Shown here piece by piece: positions 1-6,733 of a stretch of DNA of 9,950 nt (position 1 is the first letter of the stretch; each line of letters starts with the position of its first letter). Where the stretch lies: positions 1 to 9,950 of the forward strand of contig JASLDD010000033.1 of NCBI GenBank assembly GCA_030151725.1, read 5' to 3'. The DNA comes from Solirubrobacteraceae bacterium (lineage in GTDB: Bacteria; Actinomycetota; Thermoleophilia; Solirubrobacterales; Solirubrobacteraceae). Made by a program: the position numbers and the translations under genes. The notes beneath the pieces were generated by a model. The model was not told the origin of the DNA and ran no database searches. It saw only the letters and a list, made by a program, of their open reading frames with translations.

Positions 1-210
1 GCCCCGGTGACTTGCCGGATAGCTGACCACCACGATTGCAAGCGCCGCCGGGAACAGCAGAGCCGCGCTTGCCCCCTGAAGCACCCGGAAGACGATCATC
101 CACGCCTCGCCGATCGAGCCCGTGGGTGTGGCGCCGCACAGAGCTGAGAACAGGGCGAACGTGCTCACCCCGATCAGCACAATGCGGCGGGGCCCGTATA
201 CGTCGGCGAG
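1..210 (-). pseudogene. Inverted duplicate fragment of DHA2-type MFS transporter
   Basis: The minus strand from 210 to 1 reads 70 uninterrupted codons beginning LADVYGPRR, the MFS motif A between membrane helices 2 and 3, and ending at SYPASHRG. Its last 36 or so codons repeat the start of the plus-strand gene at 205; its first 34 codons are the upstream part that the plus-strand copy lacks. Joining the two restores one coherent transporter from motif A onward, with only about the first 60-70 residues (helices 1-2) unseen. It has no start codon and runs off the window edge. I read it as the missing 5' part of the same gene placed in inverted orientation, not as a separate gene. Confidence 0.75.
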
Positions 211-315
211 GCGTGGATGATCGTCTTCCGGGTGCTTCAGGGGGCAAGCGCGGCTCTGCTGTTCCCGGCGGCGCTTGCAATCGTGGTGGTCAGCTATCCG
301 GCAAGTCACCGGGGC
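1..315. repeat. Perfect inverted repeat (fold-back), 113-bp arms with 89-bp loop
   Basis: Bases 1-113 are the exact reverse complement of 203-315, separated by 114-202. Both arms encode the same piece of an MFS transporter. Read on the minus strand from 210 to 1 the sequence is a continuous piece of the gene; read on the plus strand from 203 it is the same gene again. The junction lies at an 8-bp inverted repeat natural to the gene: CTCGCCGA (Leu-Ala-Asp codons) and TCGGCGAG (Gly-Glu codons). The structure fits template switching at microhomology at an amplification or assembly edge. A real inverted duplication is possible but less likely, since it would destroy the pump gene. Confidence 0.9.
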
Positions 316-1482
316 AAAGCGCTTGCGATCTTCTTCTCCATATCAGGCGGCCTCACGGCAATCGGCCCGATCGCAGGCGGCTACCTGACGGAGTGGACCT
401 GGCGGGCTATCTTCTGGATCAATGTGCCCGTGGCACTGGTGGCGATCGTGCTGACGGTGATCTCAAAGCCCCCCGATGAACGTCACCCAACGCGCATCGA
501 CACCAAGGGCGCAGCGCTTGTGTGTGCGGGCATGGGCCTGGCGGTACTCGGGCTGCAGCAGGCAAGCGTTTGGGGTTGGGGCAGCGCCGCCACGTGGATC
601 TGCCTGCTCGTGGGTCTTGCCCTGCTTGGGGCGTTCGCGCGCTTGGAGCTCGCCACCGATGAGCCGCTGGTGCCGCTGCGCCTGTTCGCCGACCGCGGTT
701 TCCGTGTCGACAACATCGTGCTGTTCCTGATGTCGATCTGCTTTGTGCCGCTGTTCTTCTTCGCCAGCCTCTACGCGCAGATAGCGCTTGGGGAAAGCGC
801 GTCCAACGCGGGCCTGTTCCTACTTGTGTTCTTCGGCGGCTTCACCATCGCGGCGCAGCGCGGCGGGCGCATCCTCGACAGCCGCGGCGCACGTCCGGCC
901 GTCGTCCCAGGCTGCGCTGTGGCGGCACTGGGCTTCTATCTGTGGGGGGCGCACCTCGACGGCCTGGACTTTGGCTCGCAGTGGTACTACCTGGCGCTTG
1001 CCGGCGCCGGCATCGGGTTGGTCCTGGGGCCTGTCAGCACAGATGCCCTCAACCGCGCCTCCCGCGCCACCTACGGGGCGGTCACGGGTGTGACCCAGAC
1101 GGTGCGCAACTTCGGTGGGAGCCTCGGACTGGCGGTGCTGGGCTCGATCCTGATCACCGAAAACGTGTCCCGCATCGAGCGCACGCTCGGTGGTGTGGGG
1201 GTGCCGAAGGCGCAGGCCGACGGCGTCGCCCGCGCCATATCGGGTGCCTCCAAGGGTTCCAGCGGAGGTCTTTCGAGCGGGCGAGGGGCATCGCCGTCGG
1301 TGCTCCACGCGGTGCAGTTGGACTTCGCGCACTCCACACGTACTGTCGTCTACGGCATGGCCGCCGCGATGGCGGTCGCATTCGTGGTGGCGCTGCGGGC
1401 GATGCCGGGCGGTCGTGCCGAGCAGGCGGTTGAAGCCGCCGAGGGTGACATGGCTTCGGCTTCCGCCGTGGGGGCTTCCTAG
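205..1482 (+). CDS. MFS transporter, DHA2-type (14-TM) drug exporter, 5'-truncated
   Basis: Proton-coupled multidrug exporter of the major facilitator superfamily (EmrB/QacA-like), an inner-membrane protein. The reading frame enters from the fold-back at 203-205, so the ATG at 217 is internal (GEAW-MIVFRVLQG), not the start. The segment GGLTAIGPIAGG followed by a Trp-Arg-Ala-Ile-Phe-Trp-Ile-Asn-Val-Pro run is the motif C region and following loop typical of DHA2 pumps. Later come a WGWG segment, an EPLVPLRLF segment and TQTVRNFGGSLGLAVLG, all usual in this family. About ten further hydrophobic helices are visible and the C-terminus is complete. The N-terminal helices 1-2 are missing and motif A lies only in the inverted fragment. 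The stop TAG at 1480-1482 overlaps the convergent pump gene. The substrate cannot be told. Confidence 0.85.
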   Translation, partial: GEAWMIVFRVLQGASAALLFPAALAIVVVSYPASHRGKALAIFFSISGGLTAIGPIAGGYLTEWTWRAIFWINVPVALVAIVLTVISKPPDERHPTRIDTKGAALVCAGMGLAVLGLQQASVWGWGSAATWICLLVGLALLGAFARLELATDEPLVPLRLFADRGFRVDNIVLFLMSICFVPLFFFASLYAQIALGESASNAGLFLLVFFGGFTIAAQRGGRILDSRGARPAVVPGCAVAALGFYLWGAHLDGLDFGSQWYYLALAGAGIGLVLGPVSTDALNRASRATYGAVTGVTQTVRNFGGSLGLAVLGSILITENVSRIERTLGGVGVPKAQADGVARAISGASKGSSGGLSSGRGASPSVLHAVQLDFAHSTRTVVYGMAAAMAVAFVVALRAMPGGRAEQAVEAAEGDMASASAVGAS

Positions 1483-2924
1483 GCTCCGGCGCCCTCGGTC
1501 GCCACTGCGCCCCGAGCCGTCCCTCCCGGCTCCACAGCCTGTGAAGTGTGCGTCTTCGGCACAAGGAAGCCCGCAATCAGGCAGACCACGAGAAAGCCGG
1601 TGGCCATCAGGAACGTCTCGCTGAAGCCGGTCACTGCGGGCAGACCGTGCGCGGTGTGAGCTGCGATGAACGTCGCCGAGAGCTGCCCCCCGAGCGCCCC
1701 GCCCAGCGTGCGCATGACGGTGTTCATGCCGCTGGCCACCCCTGTCTGGTGGTTCGAGACGGCCTGCACGATCAGGTTGCCGAGCGCCGCGAACGCCAGG
1801 CCGATGCCCACGCCGAGCAGGCCGGCGGAGATCAGCAGGTCGTATGGGTGACCGTGCGCCAACGCCAGCAGTGCGAATGCGGCTGTGGTGAAGGCCGTGC
1901 CGAGAAGCAGCGCCGCGCGCGAACCAAAGCGGGCAGAGATGCGCCCGGCAAAGATGCCGAGGATGGTCATCCCGATGGTGGACGGGAGCAGGTAGAGACC
2001 CGAGACGACCACCGAGGCGCCAAAGCCAAAGCCGGTGCTCTTGGGCAGCTGCGCGAACTGGGGCAGGATGATGAACGACGCGTACATGCCCGCGCCCAGC
2101 AGGAAGGCCGCCAGGTTGGTTGTCCACACGCCACGAATGCGCATCATGGTCATGTCGATCAGTGGGTTCTCCGCGCGCACCTCCACCGCGATCCAAACCG
2201 CCGAGACGGCCAGCCCGGCGGCGATCAGGCCGAGTGTCTTGGAGGAGCCCCAGCCCCAGGTGGTGGTCTCGCTGATCGCCAGCAGCACAGTCGAGATGCC
2301 GATCGTCATCAGTGCTGCTGCCAGCCAGTTGATGCGCCCGGGGACCCGAACGGGGGATTCGGGTATGAACCGCCAAGTGGCTGCCGCGGCGATCAGGGTC
2401 GCCACGAGCGGGATCCAGAACAGCCAGTGGTAGTTGAGGTGCTCGACGATCACGCCCGAGAGCACGATCCCGATGCCCGCGCCTACTCCGAGGATCGCCG
2501 ACAGCAGGCCGATCGACCCAGCGACCTTATCGCGGGGGAACTCGTCACGGACGATGCCAAACGCCAGCGGAAAAATGCCCCCGCTGGCCCCTTGGATGAA
2601 GCGCGCAACGATGATCACGCCGAGGGAGCTAGAGACTGCGGCCAGCAGCGTGCCCGCCGCGAGGATCACGAGCGTCAACAGCAGCAGGCGCTCCTTGCCA
2701 TACATGTCGCCCAGGCGTCCGAGGATGGCTGTGCCCACGGAGGCTGAAAGCAGGTAGGCGGTCAGCAGCCATGTGATGCCCGTCTCGTTGGTGTGCAGCG
2801 CGTGCTGCATGGTTGGCAGCGCGGGAACGACTGAGGAGCTGAGCATCGCGTAGGCCACTCCGCCGAGCGACAGCACGGCGAGGATCAGCGTCGGGTGGGT
2901 GCGCTCGGTTGAGGTCGAGTTCAT
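1479..2924 (-). CDS. MFS transporter, DHA2-type (14-TM) drug exporter
   Basis: A 481-residue inner-membrane exporter, the usual length for 14-TM DHA2 pumps. Motif A is at residues 69-80 (GRLGDMYGKERL), motif C near 146-159 (GVGAGIGIVLSGVI), followed by HWLFWIPL. A TTWGWGS segment (221-227), an ENPLIDMTMM segment (252-261) and NTVMRTLGGALGG (401-413) match the family layout. I start at the ATG at 2922-2924 (MNSTSTERT) because helix 1 begins about 12 residues later. The frame stays open to 3173, but that extension has no transporter character and overlaps the divergent regulator. No Shine-Dalgarno sequence is seen. The divergent TetR gene 64 bp away is the likely repressor. The neighbouring pump at 205-1482 is a distant paralogue, not a recent copy. 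Export of a toxic small molecule is inferred; the substrate is unknown. Confidence 0.9.
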   Translation of the reverse strand: MNSTSTERTHPTLILAVLSLGGVAYAMLSSSVVPALPTMQHALHTNETGITWLLTAYLLSASVGTAILGRLGDMYGKERLLLLTLVILAAGTLLAAVSSSLGVIIVARFIQGASGGIFPLAFGIVRDEFPRDKVAGSIGLLSAILGVGAGIGIVLSGVIVEHLNYHWLFWIPLVATLIAAAATWRFIPESPVRVPGRINWLAAALMTIGISTVLLAISETTTWGWGSSKTLGLIAAGLAVSAVWIAVEVRAENPLIDMTMMRIRGVWTTNLAAFLLGAGMYASFIILPQFAQLPKSTGFGFGASVVVSGLYLLPSTIGMTILGIFAGRISARFGSRAALLLGTAFTTAAFALLALAHGHPYDLLISAGLLGVGIGLAFAALGNLIVQAVSNHQTGVASGMNTVMRTLGGALGGQLSATFIAAHTAHGLPAVTGFSETFLMATGFLVVCLIAGFLVPKTHTSQAVEPGGTARGAVATEGAGA

Positions 2925-2948
2925 GCGGAGAGGGACGGTTTGCAACGG

Positions 2949-3000
2949 CGGAATGGGGTTCCACTGCCGAAGCGCATACAGTAGCGGAATGAGCATTCCG
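2949..3000. promoter_or_regulatory. Candidate TetR operator: two GGAATG palindromes in the divergent promoter
   Basis: The gap between the divergent pump and regulator starts (2925-2988), with the first bases of the regulator gene, holds two related palindromes. CGGAATG-AG-CATTCCG (2985-3000) is perfect with 7-bp arms and includes the regulator's ATG. GGAA-TGGGG-TTCC (2950-2962) lies 36 bp upstream and shares CGGAATG. A -10-like TACAGT (2977-2982) sits between them, 6 nt before the ATG, so bound repressor would cover the -35 zone and the transcription start. The palindromes are seen; binding is inferred from the usual TetR/exporter arrangement. Confidence 0.5.
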
Positions 3001-3585
3001 TCCCAGGTCGGGGAGACAGGCTGGTCTGAGCTCGACGCAGCCGGCAAGCGAGCGAGGCTGCTGCATGCCGCCGGCGAGGTGTTTGCCCGGGAGGGCCTCG
3101 ACGCGCCCATGCCGGCAATCGCCGCCGCTGCCGGGGCCGGCGTTGGCAGCGTGTACAGGCAGTTCCCCTCCAAGCACGATCTGCTGGCGGCGCTTGTGGT
3201 GGAGCGGCTGCAGGAAACCGAGGACGGAGCTACTGCCGCACTGGCCGGCTGCGCGGGCCCGTTCTCAGCGTTGGTGGGGCTGCTGTGGACGCTGGCCGAG
3301 CGCCAGGCCGACGACTACGTGCTGGGTGAGGCGATGGCCACCGTTTCAGAGCACCCCGCTGTGCAGGATGCGCTGCATGGCACCATGGTCGCGCTCGAGC
3401 GATTGCTAGATGCCGCGCGAGCTGAGGGACGTCTGCGCCCCGATGCCACGAGTCTTGACCTGCGCTTGCTGTTCGCCGCTACACGTGCTGCGGGCGCGCT
3501 GGAAGTGGGGGCGTGGCGACGGATGCTCGAGCTGGGGATAGATGCGCTCGAGGCGGGCGCGCCCGGCGCTCAAGTGCCCACGTAG
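2989..3585 (+). CDS. TetR/AcrR-family transcriptional regulator
   Basis: A 198-residue DNA-binding repressor. The N-terminal helix-turn-helix domain runs from about residue 20 to 70: KRARLLHAAGEVFAREGLD, then a helix-turn-helix with an Ala-rich positioning helix and GVGSVYRQFPSKHDLL, the characteristic TetR recognition helix and following YxxFxxK signature. The C-terminal two-thirds is helical and variable, as expected for the ligand-binding and dimer domain. I chose the ATG at 2989; the frame is open to 2899 but the extra 30 residues have no TetR character and would overlap the pump gene. A TAnnnT box 6 nt upstream suggests a leaderless transcript. It diverges from the pump at 1479-2924, so control of that pump and of itself is likely. 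The ligand is unknown. Its last 16 bp overlap the convergent ORF ending at 3570. Confidence 0.88.
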   Translation: MSIPSQVGETGWSELDAAGKRARLLHAAGEVFAREGLDAPMPAIAAAAGAGVGSVYRQFPSKHDLLAALVVERLQETEDGATAALAGCAGPFSALVGLLWTLAERQADDYVLGEAMATVSEHPAVQDALHGTMVALERLLDAARAEGRLRPDATSLDLRLLFAATRAAGALEVGAWRRMLELGIDALEAGAPGAQVPT

Positions 3586-3722
3586 CGGACGTGGCCGGCG
3601 TTGTCGATCTCGCGCACCGCAAAGGGTAGCGGCGGGGGGGTGCCGTGGATGACGGCGCTGCAGCGGAAGGACACGCCGGCTCGCTGCAGGACCTTGGCCG
3701 GGCAGAATGCCTTAGCACTCAC
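3570..3722 (-). CDS. Short DUF4333-like domain protein (50 codons)
   Basis: A GTG-started 50-residue frame with the order CPAKVLQRAGVSFRCSA (C at 7 and 21), then a short Pro-rich turn, FAVREIDNAGHVRYVG and a stop. This matches the C-terminal DUF4333 pattern found in many actinobacterial lipoproteins: Cys-Pro, a Gly about 8-9 residues later, Phe-x-Cys, then a final beta hairpin with Asp/Asn-x-Gly. The two cysteines could form a disulfide outside the cell. Normal family members carry a signal peptide or membrane helix in front; here the hydrophobic segment is in a separate overlapping frame just upstream, so this is either a coupled two-gene arrangement or a broken gene. The function of DUF4333 is unknown. 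A C7 run lies within the frame. It overlaps the end of the TetR gene by 16 bp, tail to tail. Confidence 0.5.
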   Translation of the reverse strand: MSAKAFCPAKVLQRAGVSFRCSAVIHGTPPPLPFAVREIDNAGHVRYVGT

Positions 3723-3793
3723 ATCAGCGCGAGCAGCACAGCAGCGAGACCGGCGAGCTCGAGGGCGCGCTTGGCCTCATGGGGGCCCGTCAC
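3719..3793 (-). CDS. Hydrophobic 24-residue micro-ORF
   Basis: GTG start (3791-3793), an N-terminal part with charged residues (GPHEAKR), then a hydrophobic stretch (LELAGLAAVLLALM, residues 11-24) of about one short membrane segment, then TGA. The stop overlaps the start of the DUF4333-like frame as GTGA, the classic arrangement for translational coupling. The start is one base after the stop of the phage-tail-like fragment. It could be the displaced signal or membrane anchor of the DUF4333-like protein after a frameshift, or a real micropeptide. No Shine-Dalgarno is convincing. Confidence is limited because frames this short arise by chance; the support is its tight spacing on both sides and its composition. 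Confidence 0.3.
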   Translation of the reverse strand: MTGPHEAKRALELAGLAAVLLALM

Positions 3794-3794
3794 G

Positions 3795-4104
3795 TCACCC
3801 CATCACCGTGATGCAGAGGAGCGCTTTGGCGGCAGGCGCTGTTGTGAACACGACTTCGACCGATTTGGCGCTGATGGCCTTGACTTTGTAATTGGCGCTG
3901 GGTTCGAGTTCGGTCGGTTCTTCAGCTTCGCTCGTTTGCACAGTCACCTGAACGAGCCGCGTTTCGAGGTTGTGTTCGATCACCCATCTTTTTTGGCGCC
4001 GTTGCCGAGGATGGCGGCGGAAACCTTACGAGACGGGGACGCCGCACCGACCGTGATCGCGCCTTCGGCAGGTTTTGCCGGCTTTGCGGTGGGGTGGCGA
4101 GTTT
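3795..4104 (-). pseudogene. Phage tail/virion-protein-like C-terminal domain, frameshifted remnant
   Basis: Two consecutive minus-strand frames make one plausible domain. The first (about 4104 to 3980) reads a Pro/Ala/Lys-rich linker then AITVGAASPSRKVSAAILGNGAKKDG and TGA. The second (from 3983 to 3795) continues VIEHNLETRLVQVTVQ, an acidic stretch, then SVEVVFTTAPAAKALLCITV and TGA. The pattern GNG, HNLxTR, VxVxVQ, then VxVxFxxAPAA and a closing beta strand resembles the C-terminal beta domain of many phage tail or minor virion proteins. The frames differ by -1 at an A6 run (3989-3994 on the plus strand as T6); one added A would fuse them. No start codon exists for the first frame and no other phage gene is near, so I call it a remnant. 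Recognition is by pattern memory, not alignment. Confidence 0.5.
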
Positions 4105-4929
4105 CTACGGAGATCGGTCGAGCCAGCGGCGCAGGCCGGCGGCGCTGGGCCCGGCGAGAGCGGTGAAGTTGTAGTTCTCGGCCTCCGCCTCGGGCACCCG
4201 CGCGCGCAGGTACTCGCTGAGGTGCTCCACGAACTGAGCCTCCCCTTCGCGAGCCCAGCGCTCGTGGCGGTAGAGAGCCTCGCGCAGCTGCGTCAGGTGC
4301 TCGGCTGGGTCGTCCACGAGGCCGAAGTGGGCGAGCGCCAGGCGCTCGGGATGCCAACTTTCGAGCAGGTCGAGCGATGCTCGCCAAGCCACCAGATCGA
4401 TGTCCGGAGGGGGCGTCGGCGGGATCACGAGTCCCGGTGCCAGTCGCACGCCGGCCACATCGCCGGGAAAGGCCCACTGGCTTTGTTGGTCGAGGAAGGC
4501 GACATGGTGGGAGGCATGCCCGGGCGTGAACGCTGCACGGAAGCGCCCGATCTGCACCCCGTCGTCGATCACGCGGATGTTGGCCGCCGGCACCGGCACC
4601 ACGTCGCCCAAGAGTCCGTCGAAGCGATCGCCGAACACGCGTCGTGCGCTTGCAACGAGACGTGAGGGATCGATCAGGTGGGGAGCGCCGCGCGGGTGCA
4701 CGTACACGGTGAGCTCGGGCCAGCGCTCGACAAGGGCGCCGGCGGCGCCGGCGTGGTCGAAGTGGATGTGGGTGAGCAGCAGCGACTTAGGACAGCGCTC
4801 GCCCAGACCCTCCAGGAGCGCAGGCAGGCAGGCCGTGGGTCCGCAGTCGATCAGGAAGTCATCGCTCACCCATGCGCCGAGTGCGTTGCGGCGCCCGCCG
4901 TAATGAAGGTCGATGGTCTCCGCGACCAT
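4105..4929 (-). CDS. Metallo-beta-lactamase-fold hydrolase
   Basis: A 274-residue, probably cytoplasmic, metal-dependent hydrolase. The metal-binding residues of the fold are all visible: THIHFDH (His54, His56, Asp58, His59), TPGHASHH (His138), FPGDVAG (Asp157) and LAHFG (His201), so two metal ions can be bound and activity is likely. The C-terminal 70 residues are an alpha-helical extension like those of glyoxalase-II-like family members. The substrate cannot be named; thioesters, lactones and phosphodiesters are all used by this superfamily. ATG at 4927-4929 directly follows the TAG stop of the lipoprotein gene with no spacer, so translation is probably coupled and the two are co-transcribed. 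No ribosome-binding site other than coupling is evident. The stop at 4105 is followed at once by the phage-tail-like remnant. Confidence 0.88.
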   Translation of the reverse strand: MVAETIDLHYGGRRNALGAWVSDDFLIDCGPTACLPALLEGLGERCPKSLLLTHIHFDHAGAAGALVERWPELTVYVHPRGAPHLIDPSRLVASARRVFGDRFDGLLGDVVPVPAANIRVIDDGVQIGRFRAAFTPGHASHHVAFLDQQSQWAFPGDVAGVRLAPGLVIPPTPPPDIDLVAWRASLDLLESWHPERLALAHFGLVDDPAEHLTQLREALYRHERWAREGEAQFVEHLSEYLRARVPEAEAENYNFTALAGPSAAGLRRWLDRSP

Positions 4930-5697
4930 CTAAATGCCGTGTGCCTTGGCTCTCTGCAGCAGCAGCGTGTAGAGCTGCTGCTCGGTGGCAGCGGGGAATG
5001 GCTCGGGTAGGCCGAAGCTGACGAGCGTCACCTCAGTCGACTTGTAGACAAAGCCCAAGATGTCCATGTAGAAGGGGATCCGCACAGAGCGCACCGTGAT
5101 CGAGCTGCTGACGCGCAGGCCGTACGAGCCGGCTGTGCCCGATGAAGGTGGGGTGCCGTGGGCGATCGACACAGGGCCAATCGAGGCTCCCCGGTTGGTC
5201 GGAAGGAGTAGATGGATAGCTTCGCTCAGACACGAGCGTGTGTGAGCGCTATCGAGCAGACCCAGTTCCTTGGCTGCGATCGTGGCTGTCCGCGCCACGG
5301 CCACACTCGAGCTGACGCTCTGTTCGGCTATGGAGGCGCTGCGCTTGAAGCTCAGCGAGCTCACTTCCGCCACTGGGCTCGTTTGCGTAGCGCCGCCCTC
5401 GCATTGCTGCATCTTGCGCCCGAAGCGTCCCCCTTCGTGGCTGGAGCTTTTTTCTGTGGGTTCCGCGTGAAAGCCCGGCAGATCGGCAGGGCGCAGGTTG
5501 ATCGCCTGGGCCACAGCGAGCACGCGCTTCTTGGCGGCGCCATTCAAGCTGCTCTTGCCGGCGCCACTCTTACCGGGGGCGTTGGATGTCGCCGGGGCCT
5601 GCACGGTCACCGTCTTCGTGACGCCCTGGCCCTTGCCGCAGGCGGCCAGCGTGGTCGTGCCGGCGAGCAGAAGGAGGACGGGCGCAAGGCGATGCAT
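4930..5697 (-). CDS. Putative secreted lipoprotein, function unknown
   Basis: A 255-residue protein beginning MHRLAPVLLLLAGTTTLAAC: short basic start, hydrophobic core and a lipobox ending at Cys20, so it is likely to be lipid-anchored on the outer face of the membrane. A low-complexity Thr/Ser/Gly/Lys linker follows (about 21-55), then a folded domain with only two more cysteines, Cys99 (QQCEGG) and Cys156 (RSCLSE), which may pair. The alternation of S/V-rich strands (SLSFKRS, SSSVAVARTATI, RVSSSITV) recalls PknH-type extracellular sensor domains of actinobacteria, but I cannot assign it. The frame is open to 5757; I start at 5697 because the signal peptide starts there. Its stop abuts the hydrolase start. 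A CACAAT box lies 8 nt before the ATG, possibly a leaderless promoter. Confidence 0.8.
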   Translation of the reverse strand: MHRLAPVLLLLAGTTTLAACGKGQGVTKTVTVQAPATSNAPGKSGAGKSSLNGAAKKRVLAVAQAINLRPADLPGFHAEPTEKSSSHEGGRFGRKMQQCEGGATQTSPVAEVSSLSFKRSASIAEQSVSSSVAVARTATIAAKELGLLDSAHTRSCLSEAIHLLLPTNRGASIGPVSIAHGTPPSSGTAGSYGLRVSSSITVRSVRIPFYMDILGFVYKSTEVTLVSFGLPEPFPAATEQQLYTLLLQRAKAHGI

Positions 5698-5734
5698 GGC
5701 CGGCCATTGTGGCAGTGCGCGCCCGTCGACCTTC

Positions 5735-5755
5735 GCCTCCCGGTGGCCGGGAGGC
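5735..5755. terminator. 9-bp perfect GC hairpin, terminator-like without T-tract
   Basis: GCCTCCCGG (5735-5743), loop TGG, CCGGGAGGC (5747-5755) form a perfect 9-bp stem with a 3-nt loop. It lies 60 bp downstream of the lipase stop and 38 bp upstream of the lipoprotein start, all on the minus strand. No run of U follows on the minus strand, so it is at best an actinobacterial-type terminator lacking a tail, or a 5' structure of the lipoprotein transcript. Confidence 0.45.
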
Positions 5756-5814
5756 AAAAGGCCGGACTGGCAAGCTGCGGCGGGCGCACATCCCCGCCGC
5801 GGCTTACGAGGTTG

Positions 5815-6723
5815 CTAGCCGCCCACCACCGGCAGCACCGGATAGCAGGCCGGATGCTGTGGATGTTCGGGATCGAGCGCCGTCAACACGTCCGCATCGG
5901 CGATGTGGTCGTATGGCATCGACAGGTGCTCGCCGGCGTCCAGGAAGCACTGGCTCTGCAGGTTCACGTTGTTCACTTTGGAACCCGACAGCCAAGCTGA
6001 GGTGTAGGGGGTGACGACCTCGTCATAGATCGACTCGATCACCGTGTAGTTGACACCCGCCACTGTGTCCCCGCCTGCATTGAGACCCGTGAGGAACGAC
6101 GATCCCGCGGTCTGCTGTTCGCAGGCCGGGCACAGGATCCCGAGGAACGCGTCCGCTCCCGGGAAGTAGCCGGCGAGCGTCGCCAGCCCCAGCAGCGTGG
6201 TGCCGTGGTTGGAGGGCGCGAGTCCCACCAGCGTGTGCACCTTGGACGCTCCGCCCAGGTTCTTGAGGTAGTAGCGCGGCATCATGCCGCCTTGGGAGTG
6301 GCCCACGATGTCCACCTGGCTTGCGCCTGTGGATGTCAGCACTTTGTTGACGAAGCTCGAGAGTTCTTCAGCCGATTTCACGATGTTGCCCGTGGCGTAT
6401 ATCCCCAGGGCGCCCGCGCCGGCGTAGGAGCCGTAGTTGAGCGCGAACACGCAGTAGCCGTGGTTGTAGAGCAGCGGCGAGAGCGCCTGCCAGCTGTCGC
6501 TCATGTCGGCAAAGGTCCCGTGCACGAGGATCACCGGGCGCGGATGCGCGGCGGATGGTTTGCACGAGAAGTTGTTGGCTCCGGGCGGGCTGGCCGTGGA
6601 GCTGATGTGGGCGTAGCCGAGCGTGCCGTTGTAGATGACCGGCAGTTCCGATGCCTGGGCAGCGCCTGCTGCCAGCGCGATTGCCGCCACGCCGGCAATC
6701 GCGAATCCGAGAATGCGTCGCAT
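5815..6723 (-). CDS. Secreted triacylglycerol lipase (Lipase_2 / GehA-like alpha/beta hydrolase)
   Basis: An exported 302-residue lipase or esterase that would hydrolyse acylglycerol ester bonds outside the cell. Residues 1-24 are a signal peptide (MRR, a long Ala-rich hydrophobic core, AQA before SELPV). The oxyanion region is VILVHGTF (64-71), the nucleophile elbow GHSQGG (Ser143), the acid Asp234 in IYDEVVTPY, and the base His266 in AGEHLSMP. The YDEVVTPYTS block is typical of the Streptomyces and Cutibacterium lipase group. Mature-protein cysteines at 54, 91, 198, 201, 259 and 293 can form disulfides. The ATG at 6721-6723 has a GGGAG ribosome-binding site 5 nt upstream, which rules out the longer frame to 6768. 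It is probably a single-gene unit, divergent from the channel gene. Substrate chain length is unknown. Confidence 0.93.
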   Translation of the reverse strand: MRRILGFAIAGVAAIALAAGAAQASELPVIYNGTLGYAHISSTASPPGANNFSCKPSAAHPRPVILVHGTFADMSDSWQALSPLLYNHGYCVFALNYGSYAGAGALGIYATGNIVKSAEELSSFVNKVLTSTGASQVDIVGHSQGGMMPRYYLKNLGGASKVHTLVGLAPSNHGTTLLGLATLAGYFPGADAFLGILCPACEQQTAGSSFLTGLNAGGDTVAGVNYTVIESIYDEVVTPYTSAWLSGSKVNNVNLQSQCFLDAGEHLSMPYDHIADADVLTALDPEHPQHPACYPVLPVVGG

Positions 6724-6728
6724 ACCTT

Positions 6729-6733
6729 CTCCC
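6729..6733 (-). promoter_or_regulatory. Ribosome-binding site of the lipase gene
   Basis: The minus strand reads GGGAG, five bases, then ATG at 6723. This fixes the start just before the signal peptide. It is one of only two clear Shine-Dalgarno sequences in the window. Confidence 0.7.

Noticed and set aside
217..219. ATG 217 as the true start of the first pump
   Set aside because: It falls in the middle of a conserved MFS segment and the fold-back fragment supplies the missing upstream codons.
820..2376. 518-codon minus-strand frame across both pumps
   Set aside because: It overlaps two recognisable transporters in other frames and has a His/Arg/Gly-rich composition without motifs.
1548..2747. 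399-codon open frame on the plus strand
   Set aside because: It is antisense to the complete DHA2 pump, rich in Gln/Arg/Asp/His with no domain, as expected of a shadow in high-G+C DNA.
3980..3996. Programmed -1 frameshift site
   Set aside because: The zero-frame reads AAA-AAA after C, not the efficient A-AAA-AAG phase, and the upstream frame has no start codon. A remnant or a lost base is simpler, so it is noted only as an option.
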